NCBI RefSeq assembly: GCF_014191355.1
Contig: NZ_JACHWM010000011.1
Location: 165,601 to 229,600 of the forward strand
DNA from: Methylobacterium sp. R2-1
GTDB taxonomy: Bacteria > Pseudomonadota > Alphaproteobacteria > Rhizobiales > Beijerinckiaceae
Length of the DNA stretch: 64,000 nucleotides
Direction: 5' to 3'
Part shown: one piece after another, positions 51,591 through 59,420 of the stretch
How the letters are laid out: every line of letters begins with the position of its first letter
How positions within the stretch are numbered: the first letter of the stretch is position 1
Notes under the pieces: generated by a model
What the model was told of the DNA's origin: nothing
What the model saw: only the letters and a program-made list of their open reading frames with translations
Database searches by the model: none
Translations under genes and position numbers: made by a program

Positions 51591-54500
51591 ATGCTCGGCC
51601 AACGGCCTGCCCGTCAGCCGGTGCGAGACCACGCGCCGGCTCCCGCTCCTGCCTCGGTGCCTTCAGGCCCTCAGTCCGCACTGGTCGCCTTCGCGGTGCG
51701 CCGGCCCGGCATCGTCCTGGCGCTGGTCCTGGCGCTCGCCGTCTACGGCGTCGTCGCTCTCAATTCCGCCAAGTACGACGTCTTCCCGGAATTCGCCCCG
51801 CCCACGGTGACGGTTCAGACCGAGGCGCCCGGCCTCAACCCCGAACAGGTCGAGGTGCTGGTGACGCAGGCGCTGGAGGTCGCGATCAGCGGCCTGCCGG
51901 GACTGGCCACGATGCGCTCGAACTCGATCCAGGGCCTGTCGGTCATCACCGCCACCTTCGCCTCAGGCAGCGACATCTACCGGGCGCGCCAGCTCGTGAA
52001 CGAGCGTCTGGCCGCGGTGACGGCCCGGCTGCCGCAGGGCGTGCTGCCGCCCACCATGACGGCACTGACCTCATCGACCAGTTCGGTGCTTCTCATCGGC
52101 CTGACCTCGCCGACGCAGTCGCTGATGGATCTGCGAACGGTTGCCGATTGGCGCCTGCGCCTGCGCCTGCTCGCGGCCCCCGGCGTCGGCGAAGTTCTGG
52201 TCTATGGCGGCGACCTGCGCTCGATCCGCATCCAGGTTAGGCCGCAGGATCTGGTCCGCTTCCGTATCGGTCTGAACGACGTGCTCTCAGCCGGACGCAA
52301 GGCGACGGGCGTACGCGGGGCGGGCTTCGTCGACACGGCCAACCAGCGCATCACCCTGCAGACCGAGGGGCAGTCGCTGACCCCGGAGGCGGTGGCGCGC
52401 ACCGTGCTCATCAACGAGGGCGGGGCGAGCGTGGTGCTCGGCGACGTCGCCGACGTCGTGGCCGGCCCGGAGCCGGCGATCAGCGCGGCGCTGGTCGACG
52501 GCAAGCCCGGCGTGCTGATGATGGTCGGCGCGCAGTACGGCGCCAACACCCTCGACGTGACGGCGCAAGTCGAGGCGGCGCTCGCCGAGATGCGCCCCGG
52601 CCTGGAGCGCGACGGCATCACGCTGCGTACCGACCTGTTCCGCCCGGCGAACTTCGTGACGCAGGCCACCGACAACGTGGTCCATGCGCTCGCGCTCGGC
52701 GGAATCCTCGTCGTCGTGGTGCTGTTCGTCTTCCTGGCCGACTGGCGCACGGCACTCATCAGCGCCTCGGCGATCCCGCTCTCGCTGATCGGCGCGGTGC
52801 TGATGCTCGGCGCGTTCGGCCAAAGCCTCAACACCATGACGCTCGGCGGCCTTGCCATCGCCATCGGCGAGGTCGTGGACGACGCGGTGATCGGCGTCGA
52901 GAACGTGATGCGCCGCCTGCGCGAGAACCGCAGCGCCGCCGTGCCCTTACCCGGCGCGCGGGTGGTGCTCGACGCGATCCTGGAGGTGCGCGTCTCGGTC
53001 GCCTATGCCACCTTCGCGGTGCTGCTCGTGTTCCTGCCGGTTCTGGCGCTGACCGGCGTGCCCGGCCGACTGTTCGCCCCGCTGGCGCTGGCCTACATCC
53101 TCGCCGTGCTGACCTCGCTCGCCGTGGCGCTGACGGTCACGCCCGCACTGGCCCGGTTGCTACTCGCCGGGCGCACGAACCTGCCGGCCCGCGAGCCGCC
53201 GGTGAGCCGCCGCGTGCGGAGCATCTATGTCCGCGGGCTCGCCGGGCTCAACCGTCACCCGCGTCTCGTCATGACCGGCAGCCTCGCCCTGACCCTCGCG
53301 GCGGCTCTGCCGGTTCCGTTCTTCGGCGGCGTGTTCCTGCCGGACCTCAAGGAAGGGCACCTCATCCTGCACATGGCCTCCGCGCCCGGCACTTCGCTTC
53401 AGGAGACACTTCGGCTCGGCGAGCGGATCGCGGCGGGGCTGAAGGCGGTGCCCGGCGTGCGCGCGGTCGCCCAGCAGGTCGGGCGCGCCGAGGCAGGCTA
53501 CGATCTCGGCGGCACGCATGACAGCGAGATCCATATCGATCTCGAATCGGGCCTCGACGGCGAGAGGCAGGAGCAGGCGGAGGCCGGCATCCGCGCGCTG
53601 ATGGCGGCCACGCCCGGGGCGAGCTTCTCGCTCAAGACCTTCCTGACCGAGCGCATCGAGGAAGTCGTTTCGGGCTTCACCGCGCCGGTCGTCGTCAGCG
53701 TCACCGGCACGAGTCTCGACCGGATCGAGGCCACTGCCCGCGACGTGGCGCGCGAACTCGCCGAGGTGCGCGGCGCGGCCGACGTCCAGCTCAAGTCGCC
53801 GCCAGGCCTGCCGCAGGTCAATGTGAGCCTGCGCCCGACCGATCTGCGCCACTGGGGTCTCGACGCGATCGAAGTCCTGGAGATCGTGCGCACCGCCTAT
53901 CAGGGGGACATCGTGGGCCAAGCCTACGAGGGCAACGCCGTGTTCAACGTCGTCGTCGTGCTCGAACCGGCCGCGCGCACGCGCCTCTCGACGCTCGGCA
54001 ACCTGCCCCTGCGTACGCCGAGCGGCAGCTATATCCGCCTCGCCCAGGTAGCGGACATCTACGAGACCGCCGGCCGCTACGCCGTCGGCCACGTCGGAGC
54101 GCAGCGCGTGCGCGTGGTGACCGCGAATGTGGAGGGGCGCGACGTCGCCTCCTTCACCGAGGCCGCAAAACGGAAGATCGCCCGCGAGGTCGCGCTGCCC
54201 TCGGGCATCGATATCGGCTTCGAGGGCGCGGCTGAGACGCAGGCGAAGGCGCGGCGCGAACTCGCGCTCTACGCGGGACTGGCCGGTCTCGGGATCGTGG
54301 TCCTGCTCCTCGTCGTGACAGGCTCGCTGACCAACCTCGCCCTCGTTCTCGTCAACCTGCCCTTCGCCTTCGTCGGCGGCGTGCTGGCGGTGGCGGCGAG
54401 CGGCGCCGTGATCTCGCTGGGCTCGATCGTCGGCTTCGTGACGTTGTTCGGCATCTCGCTGCGCAATACCATCATGATGATCGCACATTACGAGCACATG

Positions 54501-54770
54501 GTGCTGGCGGAGGGCCGGCCCTGGAATGAAGCGGCCGCTGTCGAGGGGGCTGCCGACCGCCTGGTGCCGATCCTGATGACGTCCCTCGTCACCGGCCTCG
54601 GGCTGCTGCCGCTGGCACTCGGAGCGGGCGAGCCCGGTCGCGAGATCGAGGGGCCGATGGCGCTCGTCATCCTCGGCGGTCTCGCCACCTCGACGGTGCT
54701 CAACCTCGCCGTGCTGCCGATGCTGGCTCTGCGGTTCGCCCGGTTCACGCCCGCGGACCGCGCGCTGTGA
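51591..54770 (+). CDS. RND efflux pump, heavy-metal-type (CusA/CzcA family)
   Basis: The 1059-residue inner-membrane transporter exchanges protons for substrate. It has 12 predicted helices in the usual 1+5+1+5 arrangement with two large periplasmic loops. TM4 carries the HME-RND motif IGEVVDDAVIGVENVMRRL, and the N-terminal loop has VFPEFAPPTVTVQTEAPGL and SVITATFASGSDIYRARQLV. The loop that in CusA holds a copper-binding Met reads GRAEAGYDLGGTHDSEIHI, with no Met, so the substrate may not be copper. ATG at 51591 was used; an in-frame TTG lies 6 bp upstream. It is coupled to the adaptor gene. Confidence 0.9.
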   Translation: MLGQRPARQPVRDHAPAPAPASVPSGPQSALVAFAVRRPGIVLALVLALAVYGVVALNSAKYDVFPEFAPPTVTVQTEAPGLNPEQVEVLVTQALEVAISGLPGLATMRSNSIQGLSVITATFASGSDIYRARQLVNERLAAVTARLPQGVLPPTMTALTSSTSSVLLIGLTSPTQSLMDLRTVADWRLRLRLLAAPGVGEVLVYGGDLRSIRIQVRPQDLVRFRIGLNDVLSAGRKATGVRGAGFVDTANQRITLQTEGQSLTPEAVARTVLINEGGASVVLGDVADVVAGPEPAISAALVDGKPGVLMMVGAQYGANTLDVTAQVEAALAEMRPGLERDGITLRTDLFRPANFVTQATDNVVHALALGGILVVVVLFVFLADWRTALISASAIPLSLIGAVLMLGAFGQSLNTMTLGGLAIAIGEVVDDAVIGVENVMRRLRENRSAAVPLPGARVVLDAILEVRVSVAYATFAVLLVFLPVLALTGVPGRLFAPLALAYILAVLTSLAVALTVTPALARLLLAGRTNLPAREPPVSRRVRSIYVRGLAGLNRHPRLVMTGSLALTLAAALPVPFFGGVFLPDLKEGHLILHMASAPGTSLQETLRLGERIAAGLKAVPGVRAVAQQVGRAEAGYDLGGTHDSEIHIDLESGLDGERQEQAEAGIRALMAATPGASFSLKTFLTERIEEVVSGFTAPVVVSVTGTSLDRIEATARDVARELAEVRGAADVQLKSPPGLPQVNVSLRPTDLRHWGLDAIEVLEIVRTAYQGDIVGQAYEGNAVFNVVVVLEPAARTRLSTLGNLPLRTPSGSYIRLAQVADIYETAGRYAVGHVGAQRVRVVTANVEGRDVASFTEAAKRKIAREVALPSGIDIGFEGAAETQAKARRELALYAGLAGLGIVVLLLVVTGSLTNLALVLVNLPFAFVGGVLAVAASGAVISLGSIVGFVTLFGISLRNTIMMIAHYEHMVLAEGRPWNEAAAVEGAADRLVPILMTSLVTGLGLLPLALGAGEPGREIEGPMALVILGGLATSTVLNLAVLPMLALRFARFTPADRAL

Positions 54771-54852
54771 CGGGCGTCTCGGAACCCAGATCCAAGCTCC
54801 TATCCTGACGCAGCGTCTGACCGCGGGCCAGTCCCGTACTTCTCAAGAATGT

Positions 54853-54876
54853 CTCCGGCGCCGTTCGGCGCCGGAG
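54853..54876. terminator. 10-bp perfect GC hairpin between convergent genes
   Basis: CTCCGGCGCC (54853-54862) and GGCGCCGGAG (54867-54876) pair exactly around GTTC. It lies between the pump gene (+) and a small minus-strand gene and can serve both. The T-run is lacking. Confidence 0.7.
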
Positions 54877-54913
54877 GATCGTGTGGCACATCCGTGCGTC
54901 TCATGAGGCCGGC

Positions 54914-55165
54914 TCAGAAGGCGGCCTGCCGTGTCCTCACCTCATCGACGGGGGTTTTGATCCACTGGACCGAGCCGGGGAGGGCGAAGCCGCCCTGGCG
55001 GTGGACCGAGAGGTCGCTGGTCGCCAGACCCTGGGTCTCCAGGGTCAGCGCACCGACCGTCTTGACGTTGTGAGCGCCGCCGGTCTCGTCGGCACGGGCG
55101 GAGGCCGTCGCGACAGCGGTGAAGGCGAGCGCGGCGGTGGTGAGTGAAAGAAGGGTCTTGGACAT
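54914..55165 (-). CDS. Small secreted protein of unknown function
   Basis: The 83-residue product has a signal peptide (MSKTLLSLTTAALAFTAVAT, cleaved near ASARA) and a short mature part: DETGGAHNVKTVGALTLETQ, then GFALPGSVQWIKTPVDEVRT. It resembles short periplasmic proteins seen only in Methylobacterium, as far as I can tell. The ATG is 96 bp from the start of a divergent NodD-type LysR gene, so this gene is a likely target of that regulator. Confidence 0.65.
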   Translation of the reverse strand: MSKTLLSLTTAALAFTAVATASARADETGGAHNVKTVGALTLETQGLATSDLSVHRQGGFALPGSVQWIKTPVDEVRTRQAAF

Positions 55166-55224
55166 CGAGTTCAGCCTCTTTTCCGGCGGCGGGCTCCCCG
55201 TCGCTTCGTGAGACTGTATGTGCT

Positions 55225-55260
55225 GGGCCATGGCCCATGAATCAAATGGATCGATTTCAT
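55225..55260. promoter_or_regulatory. Putative LysR operator (ATC-N9-GAT box) with adjacent palindrome
   Basis: In the divergent promoter region, ATC (55241-55243) and GAT (55253-55255) are 9 nt apart, the half-site arrangement of NodD-type LysR boxes, inside ATGAATC...GATTTCAT. A perfect 12-bp palindrome GGGCCATGGCCC (55225-55236) touches it. The box lies directly before the LysR start, consistent with self-regulation. This is a prediction from pattern. Confidence 0.5.
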
Positions 55261-55261
55261 A

Positions 55262-56209
55262 ATGCGCATCGATCACGTGCATCTTTCCCGTCTTGATCTC
55301 AACCTGCTCGTGGCCCTCGACGCGCTGCTGACGGAGCGCAGCGTGACTCGCGCGGCGGGACGGATCGGCATCAGCCAGTCGGCGATGAGCCACGCCCTGG
55401 CGCGGCTGCGCGCCGCCTTCTCGGATGAGCTGCTGACGCGGGCGCCCGACGGCATGCGGCCGACGCCGCGCGCGCTGGCGCTCATGGCGCCGGTGCAGGC
55501 GGCGCTCTCCCAGATCCAGCAGATCACGGCGCCGCCGGATGCCTTCGATCCGGCCACGGCCGACCTCACCTTCACCCTCGGCATCCCGGATTCAACCGAG
55601 GTGCTGCTGATGCCGACGCTCATCGCGCATCTTCAGGCGGTGGCGCCGGGCGTGAAGCTTCTGCTGCACACGGTCGATCGGCACCGCATCCTCGACGATC
55701 TCGATACGGGGCGGGTCGATCTCGGCATCGGCGTGTTCGAGCAGGGCCAGACGCACCACAAGCGCCGGATCCTCAACAAGGAGAGCTACCTCTGCATCTT
55801 CAACGCCGAGCTCGTCGGGGTGACGGCGCCGATCTCGCTCGACGACTACGTGCGGCTGCCCCACCTGCTGACGAGCCTCGTCGAGAGTGCCCACGGCGTC
55901 GTGGACGACGCGCTGGCCAAGATCGGCCGCAAGCGCGTCATCGCGCTGACCTCACCGCGATTCTCCGTGATGCCCTTCGTGGTGCGGCAGGCTCCCGTCA
56001 TCGCGACGATGCACGCACGGCTCGCACGCTTCTTCGCCGACAGCATGGGCCTGACCGTGAGCCCGGCGCCGATCACGCTGCCGGACGTCTCGATCTCGAT
56101 GATCTGGCACGCGTCCAACGACGCTGTGCCGAGCCAGCGCTGGCTACGGGAGACGATCGTGAAGCTGCGCCGGCCAGGGCCGACGGCCCTCGATGCTGAG
56201 GCATCGTGA
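55262..56209 (+). CDS. LysR-family regulator, NodD/NahR-like subgroup
   Basis: The 315-residue protein has the N-terminal DNA-binding domain of the NodD/NahR group: LSRLDLNLLVALDALLTERS, then AAGRIGISQSAMSHALARLR. The effector domain starts near residue 95. The group responds to small aromatic or plant compounds; the effector here is unknown. The ATG at 55262 begins MRIDHVHLSRLDLNLL, typical for the group. It is divergent from a small secreted protein gene. A NodD-like ATC-N9-GAT box sits in front. Confidence 0.9.
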   Translation: MRIDHVHLSRLDLNLLVALDALLTERSVTRAAGRIGISQSAMSHALARLRAAFSDELLTRAPDGMRPTPRALALMAPVQAALSQIQQITAPPDAFDPATADLTFTLGIPDSTEVLLMPTLIAHLQAVAPGVKLLLHTVDRHRILDDLDTGRVDLGIGVFEQGQTHHKRRILNKESYLCIFNAELVGVTAPISLDDYVRLPHLLTSLVESAHGVVDDALAKIGRKRVIALTSPRFSVMPFVVRQAPVIATMHARLARFFADSMGLTVSPAPITLPDVSISMIWHASNDAVPSQRWLRETIVKLRRPGPTALDAEAS

Positions 56210-56348
56210 TCGTGGAGGCCCCTGACCAAGCTCTCCTCAAGGCGTGATCGCAGCCGGTCTCGAGGTTCGAAGAGCACCATGAAAGACGGGAACGAAGGGA
56301 GGGCGGTGACGTCGCCCTCCAGCAGGGACGAGGTCTTGGCCCGAAAAG

Positions 56349-56398
56349 TGGTCGGAGTGGCCGGACTTGAACCGACGACCCCCTGTCCCCCAGACAGG
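56349..56398 (-). other. 3' fragment of tRNA-Pro(GGG), attachment-site duplicate
   Basis: On the minus strand, 50 nt match the 3' part of tRNA-Pro(GGG): the anticodon arm CCTGT-CTGGGGG-ACAGG (anticodon GGG), the T-arm with CGGTTCAAGTCCG, the acceptor 3' strand GCCACTCCGA and CCA. The D-arm and 5' acceptor strand are absent, replaced by AT-rich DNA (5' on the minus strand). This is the expected scar where an element integrates into a tRNA gene. Geometry predicts that the element lies to the right and that the intact tRNA-Pro is at its far end. Confidence 0.85.
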
Positions 56399-56561
56399 CT
56401 CATATTGTTGAAAAATAGGCTGTTTTATGCAAAAGACCGAATATTTGACGCTAGAGTTATCAGTGGCTTAGACGGTTTTCGCAAAGCAGAATTCGCCTGA
56501 TTCGGCAACTTGTGCGGGCGACATGTTGGTGACCACGAGGCTCGCGGGATAGGCTCGCGGA

Positions 56562-56828
56562 ATGGCTGATTCGTCCTCGACTGTCGGCGAACTCTTCAAA
56601 GCCAAGGCCGTCACCGACGAGCAGGTGAACGCGGCTGTCGAGGCATATCTGAAAGATCCCGAGACCAGAGCCTATCCGATTGCCGACGGCTACGTGCTCG
56701 ACCTCGCGGCGGCCATCGCCGGTCATGGCTGGGCTAGCTCGGTAGTCGCCAGCCCGGAGATCAGCCTCGGCTTCAAGCGTGGAGCAGTTTGGACTGCGAT
56801 TGTGCTCGCGCGGGCGCAGAAGACGTGA
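56562..56828 (+). CDS. Small hypothetical island protein
   Basis: The 88-residue protein starts MADSSSTVGELFKAKAVTDE and is mostly helical, with YLKDPETRAYPIADGYVLDL and AGHGWASSVVASPEISLGF. I recognise no family. The TGA overlaps the GTG of the next gene (GTGA), so the two are a pair. It is the first gene after the tRNA-Pro scar. Confidence 0.6.
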   Translation: MADSSSTVGELFKAKAVTDEQVNAAVEAYLKDPETRAYPIADGYVLDLAAAIAGHGWASSVVASPEISLGFKRGAVWTAIVLARAQKT

Positions 56829-57082
56829 GGCCCCGAGAGCGCACCGTCGCCGACTGGATCGCCGAGGGCTTGAAGACGATGGCCCTGCACTGCGGCTGCG
56901 GGCACTTCGCGACCGTGACGCTGGCCGACCTGCCGCCGACGCGGCTCGGTCGGAACGCCCGCTGCGCCAAGTGCGGCAGGCAGGGCGCCCAGGTGATGCG
57001 GGACATGGAAGCGCACTATACCGAGGTTGAGGCGAATGGCGGCTTCAGCGCGCAGTATCCGGGGACCAAGGACGGCGCATGA
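56825..57082 (+). CDS. Zinc-ribbon-like small island protein
   Basis: The 85-residue product has two Cys pairs, CGCG (in MALHCGCGHFA) and CAKCG (in RNARCAKCGRQG), about 28 residues apart, consistent with a zinc ribbon. The spacing and ADWIAEGLKTM start suggest a small DNA- or RNA-binding protein, but no family is recognised. The GTG start overlaps the previous stop. A terminator-like hairpin follows at once. Confidence 0.62.
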   Translation: MRPRERTVADWIAEGLKTMALHCGCGHFATVTLADLPPTRLGRNARCAKCGRQGAQVMRDMEAHYTEVEANGGFSAQYPGTKDGA

Positions 57083-57084
57083 AA

Positions 57085-57113
57085 AACCCCGCTCGGGCGG
57101 ACCCGGCGGGGTT
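57085..57113 (+). terminator. Hairpin after the zinc-ribbon gene
   Basis: AACCCCGC (57085-57092) and GCGGGGTT (57106-57113) form an 8-bp stem directly after the stop, preceded by AAAA. This A-flanked GC stem is the same type that recurs in the island repeats near 61.6, 62.85 and 63.9 kb. Confidence 0.65.
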
Positions 57114-57202
57114 GAGAGGGCTGGGCTCTACCGCTCTGGACAATGGCAGCGCACTCGTGTTCAGCCTGCGCCATTCACTCCCGATTGTACGGAGACCGGC
57201 CC

Positions 57203-57490
57203 ATGGACGCAGAAGCGAGCAGAGAAGAGGTCGAGCGGGTTGCACGGGACCTCTGCCGAGCCGCAGGGCATGATTGCGATGCCACGGTACGCTTGCAGCT
57301 AGGCGCCGACTGGCTGCCCCACGAGATCGAGTTCATGCAGAAATCCTCCCCCATGACGCTGCTCGTGAAGGATGGGAAAGTCATCGCACCCCCGATGCTG
57401 CTTGACATCCCTCGGTGGCGCGAGTTCCGGCCTGCGGCCTATGAACAGCTACAAGGACAGGCGCCTGAGGGAATGCAGGCGCCGCATTAA
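57203..57490 (+). CDS. Small hypothetical island protein
   Basis: The 95-residue protein starts MDAEASREEVERVARDLCRA, continues AGHDCDATVRLQLGADWLPH and EIEFMQKSSPMTLLVKDGKV, and has no known domain. The ATG at 57203 is preferred because upstream residues lie across the terminator-like hairpin. It lies 80 bp before glf on the same strand. Confidence 0.58.
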   Translation: MDAEASREEVERVARDLCRAAGHDCDATVRLQLGADWLPHEIEFMQKSSPMTLLVKDGKVIAPPMLLDIPRWREFRPAAYEQLQGQAPEGMQAPH

Positions 57491-57570
57491 AAGTAAGGGC
57501 ATGGTGCTTCGGGAGATGCGAGCGCCGGGCGCAGCAGATAGGCGCAAGCAGCTTACAGGCGGGGTGATTT

Positions 57571-58665
57571 ATGTATAATTGGTTGATTGTCGGAGCCGGG
57601 TTTGCCGGTGCTGTGCTTGCCGAGCGCTTGGCTAACGAGCGCGGTGAGCGCGTTCTAGTCATCGATCGCCGGGCCCATATCGGCGGGAACGCTTACGATG
57701 AATTGAATGAGGACGGCATACTTTATCACAAATATGGACCACATCTGTTCCATACTAATTCTCAGCAGATCGTAGATTACCTATCTAGGTTCACGGAGTG
57801 GCATCCCTACGAGCATCGCGTTCTTGCCGAGGTCGATGGCAAGCTGGTGCCGATCCCGATCAACCTCGACACGGTCAATTCCCTTTACGGGCTTAACCTC
57901 ACGCCGGAGGAGCTTCCGTCTTGGTTCGCAGAGCGCGCAGAAAACATTCCCGACATCCGGACGTCAGAGGACGTCGTGGTATCGACTGTCGGGCGCGAGC
58001 TGTATGAGAAGTTTTTCCGCGGGTACACCCGAAAGCAGTGGGGCATGGACCCTTCGCAGCTTGATAAGAGTGTGACGGCGCGAATTCCCACGCGAACGAA
58101 CCGGGATGATCGTTACTTTACCGACACATTCCAAGCCATGCCTAAGTATGGCTACACGAAAATGTTCGAGGCGATGCTAGAAAGCCCGAACATCGAGATT
58201 CGGCTTGAGGCCGACTTCAGGGATGTGCGACGATCGGTTGAGTTTGGCCGTATGATCTACACAGGGCCGATCGATGAATATTTTGACCACTGTTACGGGA
58301 AGCTGCCCTACCGCTCTTTGCGGTTTAAACATGAAACGCTGGAGACTGCTCAGCACCAGCCGGTTGGGACTGTGAACTATCCGCAGACGAATGATTTCAC
58401 CAGGATATCAGAATACAAGCATTTTACGGGGCAGCAGCATCCAAAGACTACGATTACAACGGAGTATCCTTCAGCAGAGGGCGACCCCTACTATCCTATC
58501 CCGCGCTCCGAAAATGCCGACCTCTTCCGGCGCTACGAAGCCCGGGCGAGAGAAGAGAAAAACGTCTGGTTCGTGGGTCGGCTGGCAACGTACAAATATT
58601 ACAACATGGATCAAATCGTTGGACAAGCTCTAGCGACGTTCCGCAAACTCAACGAACAGATATAG
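57571..58665 (+). CDS. glf: UDP-galactopyranose mutase
   Basis: Glf is an FAD enzyme that turns UDP-galactopyranose into UDP-galactofuranose, a precursor for surface polysaccharides. The 364-residue protein has the dinucleotide-binding start WLIVGAGFAGAVLAERLA, the HIGGNAYD motif with KYGPHLFHTN, FRGYTRKQWGMDP with the conserved Arg and Trp, and YPIPR and GRLATYKYYNMDQ near the end. Length and order match the bacterial enzyme. It is followed by a glycosyltransferase gene, so galactofuranose is probably added to a polysaccharide made by the island. Confidence 0.95.
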   Translation: MYNWLIVGAGFAGAVLAERLANERGERVLVIDRRAHIGGNAYDELNEDGILYHKYGPHLFHTNSQQIVDYLSRFTEWHPYEHRVLAEVDGKLVPIPINLDTVNSLYGLNLTPEELPSWFAERAENIPDIRTSEDVVVSTVGRELYEKFFRGYTRKQWGMDPSQLDKSVTARIPTRTNRDDRYFTDTFQAMPKYGYTKMFEAMLESPNIEIRLEADFRDVRRSVEFGRMIYTGPIDEYFDHCYGKLPYRSLRFKHETLETAQHQPVGTVNYPQTNDFTRISEYKHFTGQQHPKTTITTEYPSAEGDPYYPIPRSENADLFRRYEARAREEKNVWFVGRLATYKYYNMDQIVGQALATFRKLNEQI

Positions 58666-58685
58666 CTGAGGGCAGCACAGTCGAA

Positions 58686-59420
58686 ATGTCAAATCACCCG
58701 CAAATTTACGTTGCTACGCACAAGGAAACGGAGCTTCCAGGCCACCCTGGTTACATACCACTGCACGTTGGCAAAGCCATATCAGACAAAGATCTCGGCT
58801 TCCAGGGCGATGACACCGGAGATAACATATCAAGTCTGAACCATTCTTTTTGCGAATGCACAGGCGTCTACTGGATATCCAAAAATGTTGACGCGGAATA
58901 TGTTGGACTCGTCCACTACCGTCGGCATTTCGCTGCGCTGGGACAAGGGATAGAGTTCAAGGGAAGCCAGATAGCATCGCCCGATGTGTTCCCGGAATTC
59001 GAGCGCGGCGCGAACCTAATCGTCGCCGCCCCGCTGGGGTTTCTGAACGGAGTCTCCGGCACACAGATAAGCTTGGAAGAAAACTATGTGGGCACTGCAA
59101 TCGGTCAAGACCTCGTCCTAGTCCGTGAGGCTGTCGAAGAGCATCAGCCAAGTTACCTGAACGCGTATGACTTCACGATGCGAAGCTGCCAGCTAAATGC
59201 ATACAACATGTTTGTTGGGAAAAAATCTGTTGTTGATGAATATGCTGATTGGCTGTTTCCGATCTTATTCACTTTAGAGAAAAATATTCCGTACCAGTTC
59301 TATGAAACGTATCAGAAGCGCGTTTTTGGCTTTATCGCAGAAAGACTTTTTACTGTTTGGATAAATAAAAATCGCGGGCGTCATAAAATTGTGACTAGAG
59401 AGGCACTCTTTTTGCCCTAA
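58686..59420 (+). CDS. DUF4422-family glycosyltransferase
   Basis: The 244-residue protein has the DUF4422 hallmarks: IYVATHKETELPGHPGYIPL at the start, CECTGVYWISKNVDAEYVGL and VGLVHYRRHF, and YQKRVFGFIAERLFTVWI. Members are found in capsule and LPS clusters and are likely glycosyltransferases, though few are tested. It lies 20 bp after glf. Its composition is more AT-rich than the flanking chromosome. It is convergent with the S74-domain gene, with stops 4 bp apart. Confidence 0.85.
   Translation: MSNHPQIYVATHKETELPGHPGYIPLHVGKAISDKDLGFQGDDTGDNISSLNHSFCECTGVYWISKNVDAEYVGLVHYRRHFAALGQGIEFKGSQIASPDVFPEFERGANLIVAAPLGFLNGVSGTQISLEENYVGTAIGQDLVLVREAVEEHQPSYLNAYDFTMRSCQLNAYNMFVGKKSVVDEYADWLFPILFTLEKNIPYQFYETYQKRVFGFIAERLFTVWINKNRGRHKIVTREALFLP

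Noticed and set aside
56349..56398. A functional tRNA-Pro gene
   Set aside because: The D-arm and the 5' acceptor strand are missing; only 50 nt of the 3' part remain.
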